A DNA stretch of 64,000 nt from Alkalibacillus flavidus. Lineage in GTDB: Bacteria > Bacillota > Bacilli > Bacillales > Alkalibacillaceae. Location: positions 1 through 64,000 of the forward strand of contig NZ_JBEPMX010000012.1 in NCBI RefSeq assembly GCF_040545925.1. Reading direction: 5' to 3'. Shown piece after piece: positions 40,462 through 48,205 of this stretch. A program made the position numbers and the translations under genes. Each line of letters opens with the position of its first letter. Position 1 is the first letter of the stretch. The notes beneath the pieces were generated by a model that saw only the letters and a list, made by a program, of their open reading frames with translations, ran no database searches and was not told where the DNA came from.

Positions 40462-41706
40462 ATGATTGTTAAAGGGAAAATCGTCGTGATGAGTGTGGTC
40501 ATGTCTGTACTGTTAGTTGGTTGTGGTTTGACGGAAGACTCTTCAACATCGACGGATGCGACAGATGGGGCGGAACAAACTGACGACGAACAATCGGATG
40601 TCAGTGGTGAAAAAGAGGCTGAGTCAAAGCAGACCGAAAGCGAGAATGATGAGTCAACGTCTGAAGCAGTTAATGGAGAGTTAACGGCTCATTATTTTGA
40701 TGTTGGTCAAGCAGATTCTACGTTGTTGAAATATCGAACTGAACATGAATCGTATCGCGTGCTAATTGATGCAGGGGATTGGGATGCGGATGATGTCAGT
40801 TATTATTTGAATGATTTAAATGTCGAGGCGCTTGATTTAGTGATTGGAACGCATGCTCATGCCGATCATATTGGCCAACTGGATCGTATTATAAATCAGT
40901 TTGATGTCGAAGAAGTTTGGTTGACTGGAAATGAAGGGACGTCTGAAACATTTGCCGGCTTAGTCGACACGATAAACGAAGCGGATGTGGCCTATGAAGA
41001 GCCACGTGCGGGCGAGGCGTATGATATTGGGCCGTTAGAGATTGACGTTCTTCATCCACGTGAGCTGACTGATGATTATAATCAAGATTCGATATCAACA
41101 AAAATGACGTTCGGTGAGACGTCGTTTGTGTTTACGGGTGATGCAGAAGAATCGAGTGAAGCGAGTATGGTGTCTGGCGGTGTGGAACTGGCAGGTGACG
41201 TGCTACAACTTGGACATCACGGCTCACATACATCGACGACGGCTCAATTTTTACAAGCAGTCAATCCTGAGGTCGCGATTTACTCTGCTGGGGCTCAAAA
41301 CAGTTATGGCCACCCTCATCATGAAGTGATTGAACGGGTGCGTGCTGCAGATGTTGATCTTTATGGAACGGATGTACACGGGACTGTTACGGTCACTACA
41401 GATGGTGAATCGATTTCAGTTGAGACGCAACATGACGGCGAAGTGGAACGTGGTGCGAGTGATGGTACACAAACGAATCAAGACCGTGAAGAGCAAACGA
41501 CAACAGGTGATTGTGTGAATATTAATGATGCTTCGTCTGAACAGTTACAGGCGATTACGCATATTGGTCCTGATCGTGCGGCAGCTTTAATTGAGTTAAG
41601 GCCATTTGATTCTGTGTCACAATTAACGCGTATTAATGGTATAGGTGATGGACGTATTAGCGACATTCAAGCAGAAGGATTAGCTTGTGTTGGAGGTGAG
41701 TCGTAG
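40462..41706 (+). CDS. ComEC/Rec2-like metallo-beta-lactamase lipoprotein with HhH domain
   Basis: Exported lipoprotein of 414 residues: signal with lipobox LVGC, an acidic Thr/Glu/Ser linker, then a metallo-beta-lactamase fold (ELTAHYFDVGQADSTLL; metal site GTHAHADHIGQ; FTGDAEE; LQLGHHGSHTS; SAGAQNSYGHPHH) and a C-terminal ComEA-like helix-hairpin-helix (VNINDASSEQLQAITHIGPDRAAALIELRPF). The combination resembles the soluble nuclease domain of ComEC joined to a ComEA DNA-binding domain, and suggests an extracellular DNA-processing enzyme. The stop overlaps the DUF3006 start. DNA as substrate is inferred from the domain pairing. Confidence 0.88.
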   Translation: MIVKGKIVVMSVVMSVLLVGCGLTEDSSTSTDATDGAEQTDDEQSDVSGEKEAESKQTESENDESTSEAVNGELTAHYFDVGQADSTLLKYRTEHESYRVLIDAGDWDADDVSYYLNDLNVEALDLVIGTHAHADHIGQLDRIINQFDVEEVWLTGNEGTSETFAGLVDTINEADVAYEEPRAGEAYDIGPLEIDVLHPRELTDDYNQDSISTKMTFGETSFVFTGDAEESSEASMVSGGVELAGDVLQLGHHGSHTSTTAQFLQAVNPEVAIYSAGAQNSYGHPHHEVIERVRAADVDLYGTDVHGTVTVTTDGESISVETQHDGEVERGASDGTQTNQDREEQTTTGDCVNINDASSEQLQAITHIGPDRAAALIELRPFDSVSQLTRINGIGDGRISDIQAEGLACVGGES

Positions 41707-41963
41707 TGGTACGCGGTGTGTTAGATGAAGTGAATGGGGATACAGCTGTCATTCTCGTTGAATCAGAACGTACGACGTATCATATCGGCATTTCAGAACT
41801 ACCTGAAGACGTTGCGGAAGGTGATTGGCTACAATTAACGATTGAAGATGGTGCCGTGACACACATCATGAAAGATGAACAAAAAACGACTGAACAACAA
41901 TCGAAAGTCAGTCAACGAATGAAACAATTGAAGTCAAAAAAAGGTAGTCAGTATAAACGATAA
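41706..41963 (+). CDS. DUF3006-family small protein
   Basis: Soluble protein of 85 residues: a small beta domain (VRGVLDEVNGDTAVILVESERTTYHI ... AEGDWLQLTIEDGAVTHI) followed by a charged Lys/Gln-rich helix. DUF3006 genes commonly follow ComEC-like metallo-beta-lactamase genes, as here with a one-base overlap (GTG inside TAGTG). The function is not established; a partner of the hydrolase is inferred from this pairing. No export signal is seen, which is odd beside an exported partner. Confidence 0.82.
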   Translation: MVRGVLDEVNGDTAVILVESERTTYHIGISELPEDVAEGDWLQLTIEDGAVTHIMKDEQKTTEQQSKVSQRMKQLKSKKGSQYKR

Positions 41964-41974
41964 GGAGCGATTTG

Positions 41975-42727
41975 ATGTACGGGTTTTATGATACGATGGC
42001 GACAGAAATTTTAGATCTAAATCAGCCCGTCCGAGCGTCATATGATGATGTTACGTTTTATCAATCATTATTAGAAGGTGTACCAGGCCGTATTTTAGTG
42101 CCAGCTGTCGGGAATGGTCGTGTGATGATACCCTTAATTGAAGCAGGCTTCCGAGTAGATGGTATGGACGCTTTCACAGATAGATTAGATTTGTGTAAAG
42201 ACTACTTAGAAGCAGGGGGTCTGCCAGCGCGGTTGTTTCAAGGGTATATGCATACGTTACAGGTCGATGTCGTTTATGATGCGATTGTGGTGTCTCGAGG
42301 GTCTTTTCAATTGATTGAAGAGTGGTCACAAGCTATGCTAGCATTAGAACAGTTTTATCACCACTTAATTGATGGTGGTAGGTTGATTGTTGATTTGGAA
42401 ATCGTTCAACCGAAAAGTGTCGGTCAGGTCGAGACAAATGAATGGGACACTTTAGATGGTGATGTGATAACGAAAGAGGATAAAGTGGTCGCGATTGATC
42501 ACGTGCATCAATTTGTGAAAACACATGCTAAATATGAACGTTGGCACCGTAGCCAATTAGTCGAAGCAGAGCTAGAACGTGTTCATAATAAATGGTATGG
42601 CGTAGAAGAAATGCGACTTATGTTGGAAAGGGTTGGGTTTCAATCCGTCGTGTTAGCTACGGATTATCAGTTGGCGCAAGAGCCTAATTCTGACGCAACC
42701 GTTATATCGTTTGTAGCAACTAAATAA
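41975..42727 (+). CDS. SAM-dependent class I methyltransferase
   Basis: Rossmann-fold methyltransferase of 250 residues. Motif I is altered but recognisable (RILVPAVGNGRVMIPLIEAGFRVDGMDAF), with the adenine loop acidic residue in DGMDAF and motif IV-like region YDAIVVSRGSFQLI. ATG at 41975 follows TAAGGAGCGATTTG. The substrate is unknown. It lies directly behind the DUF3006 gene and before a 52-residue membrane peptide gene, probably in one operon. Confidence 0.82.
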   Translation: MYGFYDTMATEILDLNQPVRASYDDVTFYQSLLEGVPGRILVPAVGNGRVMIPLIEAGFRVDGMDAFTDRLDLCKDYLEAGGLPARLFQGYMHTLQVDVVYDAIVVSRGSFQLIEEWSQAMLALEQFYHHLIDGGRLIVDLEIVQPKSVGQVETNEWDTLDGDVITKEDKVVAIDHVHQFVKTHAKYERWHRSQLVEAELERVHNKWYGVEEMRLMLERVGFQSVVLATDYQLAQEPNSDATVISFVATK

Positions 42728-42739
42728 GAGGGTGATCAC

Positions 42740-42898
42740 ATGAATTTAAAAGGGAAAACGATCGTCGGTATTATCGTCGGCATCGTGGTGATTATGGCGT
42801 TTGTGATTTATTTTACGTTTACGTATCTACAAAATGAAGACATGATCGATGAGGGAGCCCCGTTCGATCAAGTGATTGAGCACCGCTTGTTAAGCTAA
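42740..42898 (+). CDS. 52-residue single-pass membrane protein
   Basis: ATG at 42740, after GAGGGTGATCAC, opens 52 codons to TAA at 42896-42898. The N-terminus MNLKGKT is followed by one hydrophobic helix (IVGIIVGIVVIMAFVIYFTF) and an acidic tail ending in EHRLLS. The codons for the last residues form the left arm of the terminator hairpin. It is likely the last gene of the operon beginning near 40157. The function is unknown. Confidence 0.7.
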   Translation: MNLKGKTIVGIIVGIVVIMAFVIYFTFTYLQNEDMIDEGAPFDQVIEHRLLS

Positions 42899-42913
42899 AA
42901 GCGGTGCTTTATT
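42880..42913 (+). terminator. terminator overlapping the 52-residue gene
   Basis: GCACCGCTT (42880-42888) pairs perfectly with AAGCGGTGC (42899-42907), followed by TTTATT. Confidence 0.82.
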
Positions 42914-42937
42914 GTGTATTAAAATCTTAAGCAAAAT

Positions 42938-42954
42938 ATTTCGCAAACCGAAAT
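42938..42954. promoter_or_regulatory. palindrome upstream of the MFS exporter
   Basis: ATTTCG-CAAAC-CGAAAT is a perfect 6-bp inverted repeat, 50 bases before the MFS gene and next to a possible extended -10 (TGGTATGAT). It may be an operator; no regulator gene is adjacent. Confidence 0.4.
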
Positions 42955-43005
42955 TTTTTTGGTATGATTAAATGTTGGTGATTAACTAAAGAAAGAAGGT
43001 TTAGC

Positions 43006-44424
43006 ATGGCATTAGAGGAACAACAAGAAAACGAAAACATAAAACGTGCCCCGTTAATGATGGTACTCATTTCGGGCGCGTTTGTCGCAATTTTAAACCA
43101 AACATTACTCGGGACAGCTCTTCCCCATATTATGACAGATTTACAGATTGATGAAGCGACAGCTCAGTGGTTGCAATCGATCTTTATGCTCGTAAACGGC
43201 GTGATGATCCCTGTTACCGCCTTTTTAATCGGCAGGTTTACGACGAGGGCTTTATTTTTAACGGCGATTGGGTCGTTTACGATAGGTACATTATTGTGTG
43301 CCATAGCACCGAATTTCGCATTCTTATTAGGTGGACGTATTTTACAAGCTGCAGGTGCGGGTATTATTTTGCCGCTTATGCAGACGATTATCTTTTTGAT
43401 CTTTCCGATTGAAAAACGCGGACAAATCATGGGGTTATTCGGTCTAGTTATCGCCTTTGCACCAGCAATTGGTCCGACATTATCAGGGTGGTTAGTCGAA
43501 CAATTTATTTGGCGTAGTTTATTCTGGGTTGTGTTACCGATTGCTATTATTGATATAATTGTGGCTTATTTTATTTTGAAAAACGTCACGAAACGCGACT
43601 TTCCGAAAATTGATGTGCTATCTATTATTCTATCGACACTCGGTTTCGGTGGTTTATTATACGGATTCAGTGTTGCTGGTAACGAAGGTTGGGGCTCACC
43701 GGATGTCTATGTATCGATGATTGTCGGTGCGATTACGCTTGCGATTTTCATTTCGCGTCAGTTGAAGCTACCACAACCGATATTAGAGTTCCGTATCTTC
43801 CAATATAAAATCTTCACGATCGCGACGGTCATCGGTATGACAGCCTTTTTCGCGATGATCGGTGGCGCGATTGTGTTACCACTTATGATGCAAAATACAT
43901 TAGGTTACTCACCTATTGAAGCTGGGTTTATGCTTATGCCAGGTGCGATTTTGATGGGCATGATGAATCCGATTACCGGACGATTATTTGATAAGTTCGG
44001 GCCAAAGTGGTTGTTATACATTGGTTTAACGTTAACGACGGTAACAACCTTTATGTTTTCTATCTTAACGCCTGAGACATCTTATACGTATTTAGTCGCT
44101 GTGAATGCGGTTCGGATGTTCGGTATTGCGATGGTGATGATGCCTGTGACAACAGCTGGCTTAAATGTGTTGCCTGAACACTTGATTGCACACGGTTCAG
44201 CGATGAACAATACATTCCGTCAAATGTCTGGTGCGATTAGTACAGCGCTCATGGTGACGGTGATGGTAACATTAGCGGATCCAAGCGGTGGTGTGCAAGG
44301 CGAATTACAAGGCGTTAACGCGTCATTCTTCCTAGCAGGCTTATTCTCGTTATTAGGCCTCGTCCTTGCTTTCGTTATGACACGCATTAGTAAGCGTGAG
44401 GGCCAAAAAATAAGCAACGCGTAA
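43006..44424 (+). CDS. MFS drug exporter, DHA2 (EmrB/QacA-like) family
   Basis: Proton-driven multidrug exporter of 472 residues with about 14 hydrophobic helices. DHA2 marks include LNQTLLGTALPHIMTDLQ in helix 1, GRILQAAGAGIILPLMQT (motif C-like), and GLFGLVIAFAPAIGPTLSGWLVEQFIWRSLFWVVLP. It is closest in style to LmrB/YhcA of bacilli. The start is ATG after AAAGAAGG. No TetR or MarR gene is adjacent, so regulation in cis is unclear. The substrate is unknown. Confidence 0.9.
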   Translation: MALEEQQENENIKRAPLMMVLISGAFVAILNQTLLGTALPHIMTDLQIDEATAQWLQSIFMLVNGVMIPVTAFLIGRFTTRALFLTAIGSFTIGTLLCAIAPNFAFLLGGRILQAAGAGIILPLMQTIIFLIFPIEKRGQIMGLFGLVIAFAPAIGPTLSGWLVEQFIWRSLFWVVLPIAIIDIIVAYFILKNVTKRDFPKIDVLSIILSTLGFGGLLYGFSVAGNEGWGSPDVYVSMIVGAITLAIFISRQLKLPQPILEFRIFQYKIFTIATVIGMTAFFAMIGGAIVLPLMMQNTLGYSPIEAGFMLMPGAILMGMMNPITGRLFDKFGPKWLLYIGLTLTTVTTFMFSILTPETSYTYLVAVNAVRMFGIAMVMMPVTTAGLNVLPEHLIAHGSAMNNTFRQMSGAISTALMVTVMVTLADPSGGVQGELQGVNASFFLAGLFSLLGLVLAFVMTRISKREGQKISNA

Positions 44425-44526
44425 CTTATCTCATAATCTACCTAACTTTTTAAATAACTAAGGCTAGTTTTGAAATAACTGGCCTTAGTTATGAGATAAA
44501 TTAAAGGAAAAATGAAATAACTAAAA
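44424..44526. repeat. tandem intergenic repeat, locus C, with cruciform
   Basis: Units of 20-22 bases on TTTTGAAATAACT: TTTTTAAATAACTAAGG, TTTTGAAATAACTGGCC, AGTTATGAGATAAAT and AAAAATGAAATAACTAA. Within them AACTAAGGCTAGTT faces TAACTGGCCTTAGTT, and TTATCTCATA faces TATGAGATAA, so the stretch can extrude a cruciform. It shares words with loci A and B. Confidence 0.65.
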
Positions 44527-44556
44527 AAAGTGCGGCTTTAGGGCCGCACTTTTTTT
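44523..44556. terminator. terminator after ptsI and MFS gene
   Basis: Perfect 14-base arms (44523-44536 and 44543-44556), seven A/T plus GTGCGGC/GCCGCAC, around TTTAGG. It works on both strands and overlaps the ptsI stop. Confidence 0.92.
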
Positions 44557-46270
44557 AGTTAAGAAACTGATCAGTAACGTAATCTTTGACTGCTTCGTTT
44601 GTTTGTTGATTTAAGATGGTCGTCGCTGCATCTGTTACCGTTTGTTTATTCAATTGTGAGAGTTGCTTCCGTGCTGGTAGAAGTGACGATGCACTCATGC
44701 TAAATTCATCTAAACCAAGACCGAGTAAAATCGGAATGGCGACTTCATCACCAGCCATTTCACCGCACATACCTGTCCATTTTCCTTCAGCATGCGACGC
44801 ATCAATCACTTGCTTAATTAAACGAAGGACTGCAGGGTGATACGGTTGATATAAATGGCTTACATGTTCATTCATACGATCAGCAGCCATTGTATATTGG
44901 ATTAAATCGTTCGTTCCAATACTGAAGAAATCGACTTCTTTAGCAAATTGATCAGCTAAGGCAGCAGTGGATGGAATTTCAACCATGATGCCGACTTCAA
45001 TGTTATTACTAACCTCGTAGCCTTCATCCTGTAATGATTGTTTCTCTTCCTCTAGCAATGCTTTCGCTTGGCGGAATTCCTCAAGCGTTGCCACCATTGG
45101 GAACATAATCTTCAAGTTACCGTACACACTTGTGCGGAGTAAGGCACGCAATTGCACGCGGAATAAGTCATCGCGCTCTAAACATAATCGAATCGCTCGG
45201 AAGCCGAGGAATGGATTCAGTTCTTCTGGTAAATCTAAATACGGTAGATCTTTGTCACCGCCGATATCTAATGTACGAATGACGACGGGTTTATCGCCCA
45301 TGGTAAATAATACCGTTTTGTAAGCGTCGAACTGTTCTTCTTCTGTTGGGAGGCTATCGCGGTTCATGTATAAAAACTCTGTTCTAAATAGCCCGATGCC
45401 TTCAGCGTCATTTTCGGTGACTGTCCCTAAATCTTTAGTCGAGCCGATATTTGCGACTAATTCAACCGTATGGCCGTCTTCAGTTGTGGATGATTGGCCG
45501 ATCAGTTGTTTTAGTTGCTCAGCCTCTGCTTGTTCTTTTTGGCGTTTCGCTTCATAATCCTCTAACTGCTCATTTGTTGGGTTAACAATCACATCGCCTG
45601 CTTCTCCGTCAATAATAACCGTCATGCCGGCTTCGATTGTCTGAGTGGCCTCAGATGTACCGACGACAGCTGGAATGCCCATGGAGCGCGACATAATAGC
45701 GGAGTGGGATGTCCGCCCGCCGATATCGGTCACGATTCCTTTCACATAATTGCGGTTCAGTTGCGCTGTATCTGACGGTAATAAGTCATGCGCGATTAAA
45801 ATCACTTCATCTGTAATATCGCTCGTCGTAACGAGTGGTTCACCTAATAAATAAGAAATAACACGCTTTGATACGTCACGAACATCAGCTGCGCGTTCTT
45901 TCATATAGTCATTATCCATGCTTTCAAACATCGAGATGAATTGATTTGCTGTGTCATTTAATGCTTTTTCAGCTAATACATGGTCTTTATCGATCTTTTG
46001 ATGAACAGCGTTGATTAGCTCAGGGTCTTGTAACACGAGCAAATGCGCGCCGAAAATCTTTGCGTGTTCTGAGCCCATTTCAGTCTCGACGTGTTGTTGA
46101 ATGCGCTCTAAATCGTGTTTGGCTCGTTCAACAGCATCCTCTAAACGCTGCTTTTCATTTTGTGGATCGTCTACTTGTTTATCGTTAATTGTTAAATCAG
46201 GATTTTGTAATACGAACGCTTTTCCAATTTGGACACCATTGGACGCTCCGATTCCATTAATTTCAGTCAT
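44555..46270 (-). CDS. ptsI: PTS enzyme I (phosphoenolpyruvate-protein phosphotransferase)
   Basis: Cytoplasmic enzyme I passes phosphate from PEP to HPr. The phosphohistidine lies in DIGGRTSHSAIMSRSMGIPAVVG (about residue 189), the PEP-binding segment includes GLFRTEFLYM and LDIGGDKDLPYL, and the catalytic cysteine lies in WTGMCGEMAGD. The 571-residue length is normal. ATG at 46270 follows AAGGAG by ten bases; a TTG two codons upstream is too close. It is divergent from the fru operon, while HPr is encoded at the far end of that operon. In most bacilli ptsH and ptsI are adjacent; here they are split. Confidence 0.96.
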   Translation of the reverse strand: MTEINGIGASNGVQIGKAFVLQNPDLTINDKQVDDPQNEKQRLEDAVERAKHDLERIQQHVETEMGSEHAKIFGAHLLVLQDPELINAVHQKIDKDHVLAEKALNDTANQFISMFESMDNDYMKERAADVRDVSKRVISYLLGEPLVTTSDITDEVILIAHDLLPSDTAQLNRNYVKGIVTDIGGRTSHSAIMSRSMGIPAVVGTSEATQTIEAGMTVIIDGEAGDVIVNPTNEQLEDYEAKRQKEQAEAEQLKQLIGQSSTTEDGHTVELVANIGSTKDLGTVTENDAEGIGLFRTEFLYMNRDSLPTEEEQFDAYKTVLFTMGDKPVVIRTLDIGGDKDLPYLDLPEELNPFLGFRAIRLCLERDDLFRVQLRALLRTSVYGNLKIMFPMVATLEEFRQAKALLEEEKQSLQDEGYEVSNNIEVGIMVEIPSTAALADQFAKEVDFFSIGTNDLIQYTMAADRMNEHVSHLYQPYHPAVLRLIKQVIDASHAEGKWTGMCGEMAGDEVAIPILLGLGLDEFSMSASSLLPARKQLSQLNKQTVTDAATTILNQQTNEAVKDYVTDQFLN

Positions 46271-46324
46271 ACTCAATCAACTCCTTGATTAAATTTTATC
46301 GCAAACCGTCATGTATAATCAGTT

Positions 46325-46341
46325 CATTTTGGAACAAAATG
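46325..46341. promoter_or_regulatory. palindrome between ptsI and fruR
   Basis: CATTTTG-GAA-CAAAATG is a perfect inverted repeat three bases before the fru -35 box, and in the ptsI upstream region. It could bind a regulator shared by both directions. Confidence 0.45.
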
Positions 46342-46343
46342 TT

Positions 46344-46417
46344 TTGACACCGCTTTCACGATCTATTATAATCATAATCAATCACAATCAATCAGTCAAA
46401 CAGATAATAATCAATCA
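46344..46417 (+). promoter_or_regulatory. fru operon promoter, cre-like site and FruR-type repeats
   Basis: TTGACA (46344-46349) and TATAAT (46367-46372) are separated by 17 bases, a perfect sigma-A promoter. TGACACCGCTTTCA (46345-46358) inside it resembles a CcpA cre site with two mismatches. Behind the -10, the nine-mer AATCAATCA occurs three times (46376-46384, 46386-46394, 46409-46417), a good candidate for DeoR-type FruR operators. Confidence 0.75.
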
Positions 46418-46454
46418 GATATAATCATTTCGTGCAAAAAGGAGGTGCTAGGAT

Positions 46455-47240
46455 TTGCTATATAGTGAAGAAAGGAAAGAGCTGATTCACAATTATATTG
46501 TGGAATATCATCGCGCTTCTGTTCAGCAGTTATGTAATGCATTTAATGTGTCGGAATCTACAATACGGCGTGATTTAAGTGAACTAGAACAAGAGCACCG
46601 TATTAAGCGAACGCATGGTGGAGCGATTCCGATTGAAAGCGTTAACTTTGAACCGACTATTACAGAGAAGGCAGATCGGTTTTTAGACGAGAAACAAGCA
46701 ATTGCCAAACAAGCCGTTCGTTATATTCAAGAAGGCGATACGATTTTAGTCGATGCAGGGACGACGACGCTTTCTTTAATCCACGAAATCAAACAATTTC
46801 AATCATTAACGGTCGTAACGAATTCCGTCGTGCATGCAGAGTTGTTAAAAGATTCACCCCAGCTTGAAGTGATCGTGCCTGGTGGAAGGCTTCGTCACGA
46901 AACACAAGCGTTAGTCGGCCCGTTGACGGATCAAACGCTATCCTTTTTACATGTCGACACAGCATTCATCGGCACGAACGGCGTTGATTTGAAAGATGGT
47001 TTAACAACGCCGAACTTAATCGAAGCATCTACGAAACGGCTCATGATTGAACAATCATCAGATGTCATCGTTTTAGCAGATCATAGCAAGTTCGATAAAG
47101 TCACTTTTGCAAAATTTGCCGATATCGATGTCATTCATCGTTGTATTACAGATGAGCACGTGGATAGTCGGTATATTGCTGAATTTGACCAACGTGGGGT
47201 GACATTGGAAATCGCCAAGCTTCAGGAGGATAAAACATGA
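46455..47240 (+). CDS. fruR: DeoR-family fructose operon repressor
   Basis: DeoR-type repressor of 261 residues. The N-terminal helix-turn-helix reads SVQQLCNAFNVSESTIRRDLSELEQEHRIKRTHGGAI, and the C-terminal sugar-phosphate sensing domain contains DTILVDAGTTTLSLIHEI and FIGTNGVDLKDGLTTPN. The start is TTG at 46455 behind AAAGGAGGTGCTAGG. The stop overlaps fruK by four bases. By family, fructose-1-phosphate would release it from DNA. The repeats at 46376-46417 are its likely target. Confidence 0.9.
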   Translation: MLYSEERKELIHNYIVEYHRASVQQLCNAFNVSESTIRRDLSELEQEHRIKRTHGGAIPIESVNFEPTITEKADRFLDEKQAIAKQAVRYIQEGDTILVDAGTTTLSLIHEIKQFQSLTVVTNSVVHAELLKDSPQLEVIVPGGRLRHETQALVGPLTDQTLSFLHVDTAFIGTNGVDLKDGLTTPNLIEASTKRLMIEQSSDVIVLADHSKFDKVTFAKFADIDVIHRCITDEHVDSRYIAEFDQRGVTLEIAKLQEDKT

Positions 47241-48205
47241 CAAAACCGTTAACAGTGACACTCAATCCAGCCTTAGATAAAACGATCTCTTTATCAGAGT
47301 TTCAAGTGGGTGGGTTGAATCGTTTAGAGACTATGCCGATTTTAGACCCGGGCGGTAAAGGGGTTAATGTCGCTAAAGTATTAAAGCAGCTTAATATAAC
47401 ACCTCATGCGACTGGGTTTACGGCAGGTTCCACAGGGAAAACGATTGGCCACGCTTTAGATCAATTAGACATCCATCACAATTTTCAAGAAGTAACAGGT
47501 GACGTTCGCACGAATTTGAAAATTGTTGATCAGTCGCAAGGTGTGACAACGGAAATTAATGAACCTGGTTTTACCGTGGATCATAATGATTTACAAGCCT
47601 TACAAGAGAAATTAACGAGCCTCTTGCCGGAAACGACTTATGTTGTTTTAGGCGGGAGTACACCGAGTGGAATAGGTGATCATCAATACAAAGAGTTCAT
47701 TAATCTTGCGCATGAATATGGTGTCAAAACGATTTTAGATGCTAGTGGACCAGCCTTGAAAGAAGGGTTGCGAGCAAAACCGTTCGCCATTAAGCCGAAT
47801 ATTCACGAATTAGAGGAGTTATACGACACAACGTTTGAATCCACTGAATCGATTGTTCAAGCGTGTCGTGACATTGTTGCAGATGGCGTTAACATGGTTG
47901 TCGTTTCACTTGGTGGTGACGGGGCTTTGTTTATAAATGAAGATCAAGCTTACCTCGTCAAACCGTTTCCGATCACACCCCAAAGTACGGTCGGTGCAGG
48001 TGATTCGATGGTGGGTGCCATGGTTTACGCCTTAACTCAAGGTTATGATTTCGAAACATTAGCGAAGTGGGCGACAACAGCTGGAACCATTACAGCGTCA
48101 AAAGCAGGGACGACGGTTTGCACCTTAGATGAAATCCAAACCCATGTATCGTCTGTCACTGTTGAAAGTATAGATTTAACTAAAATAGGGAGGTTAGAAA
48201 CATGA
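47237..48205 (+). CDS. fruK: 1-phosphofructokinase
   Basis: PfkB-family kinase converting fructose-1-phosphate to fructose-1,6-bisphosphate. The family opening VTLNPALDKTISL and the GGKGVNVAKVLKQL motif are present; the catalytic base lies in STVGAGDSMVGAMVYAL. The 322-residue length fits FruK/LacC-type kinases, and the fructose PTS context settles FruK. It overlaps fruR upstream and the EIIBC gene downstream by four bases each. Confidence 0.94.
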   Translation: MTKPLTVTLNPALDKTISLSEFQVGGLNRLETMPILDPGGKGVNVAKVLKQLNITPHATGFTAGSTGKTIGHALDQLDIHHNFQEVTGDVRTNLKIVDQSQGVTTEINEPGFTVDHNDLQALQEKLTSLLPETTYVVLGGSTPSGIGDHQYKEFINLAHEYGVKTILDASGPALKEGLRAKPFAIKPNIHELEELYDTTFESTESIVQACRDIVADGVNMVVVSLGGDGALFINEDQAYLVKPFPITPQSTVGAGDSMVGAMVYALTQGYDFETLAKWATTAGTITASKAGTTVCTLDEIQTHVSSVTVESIDLTKIGRLET

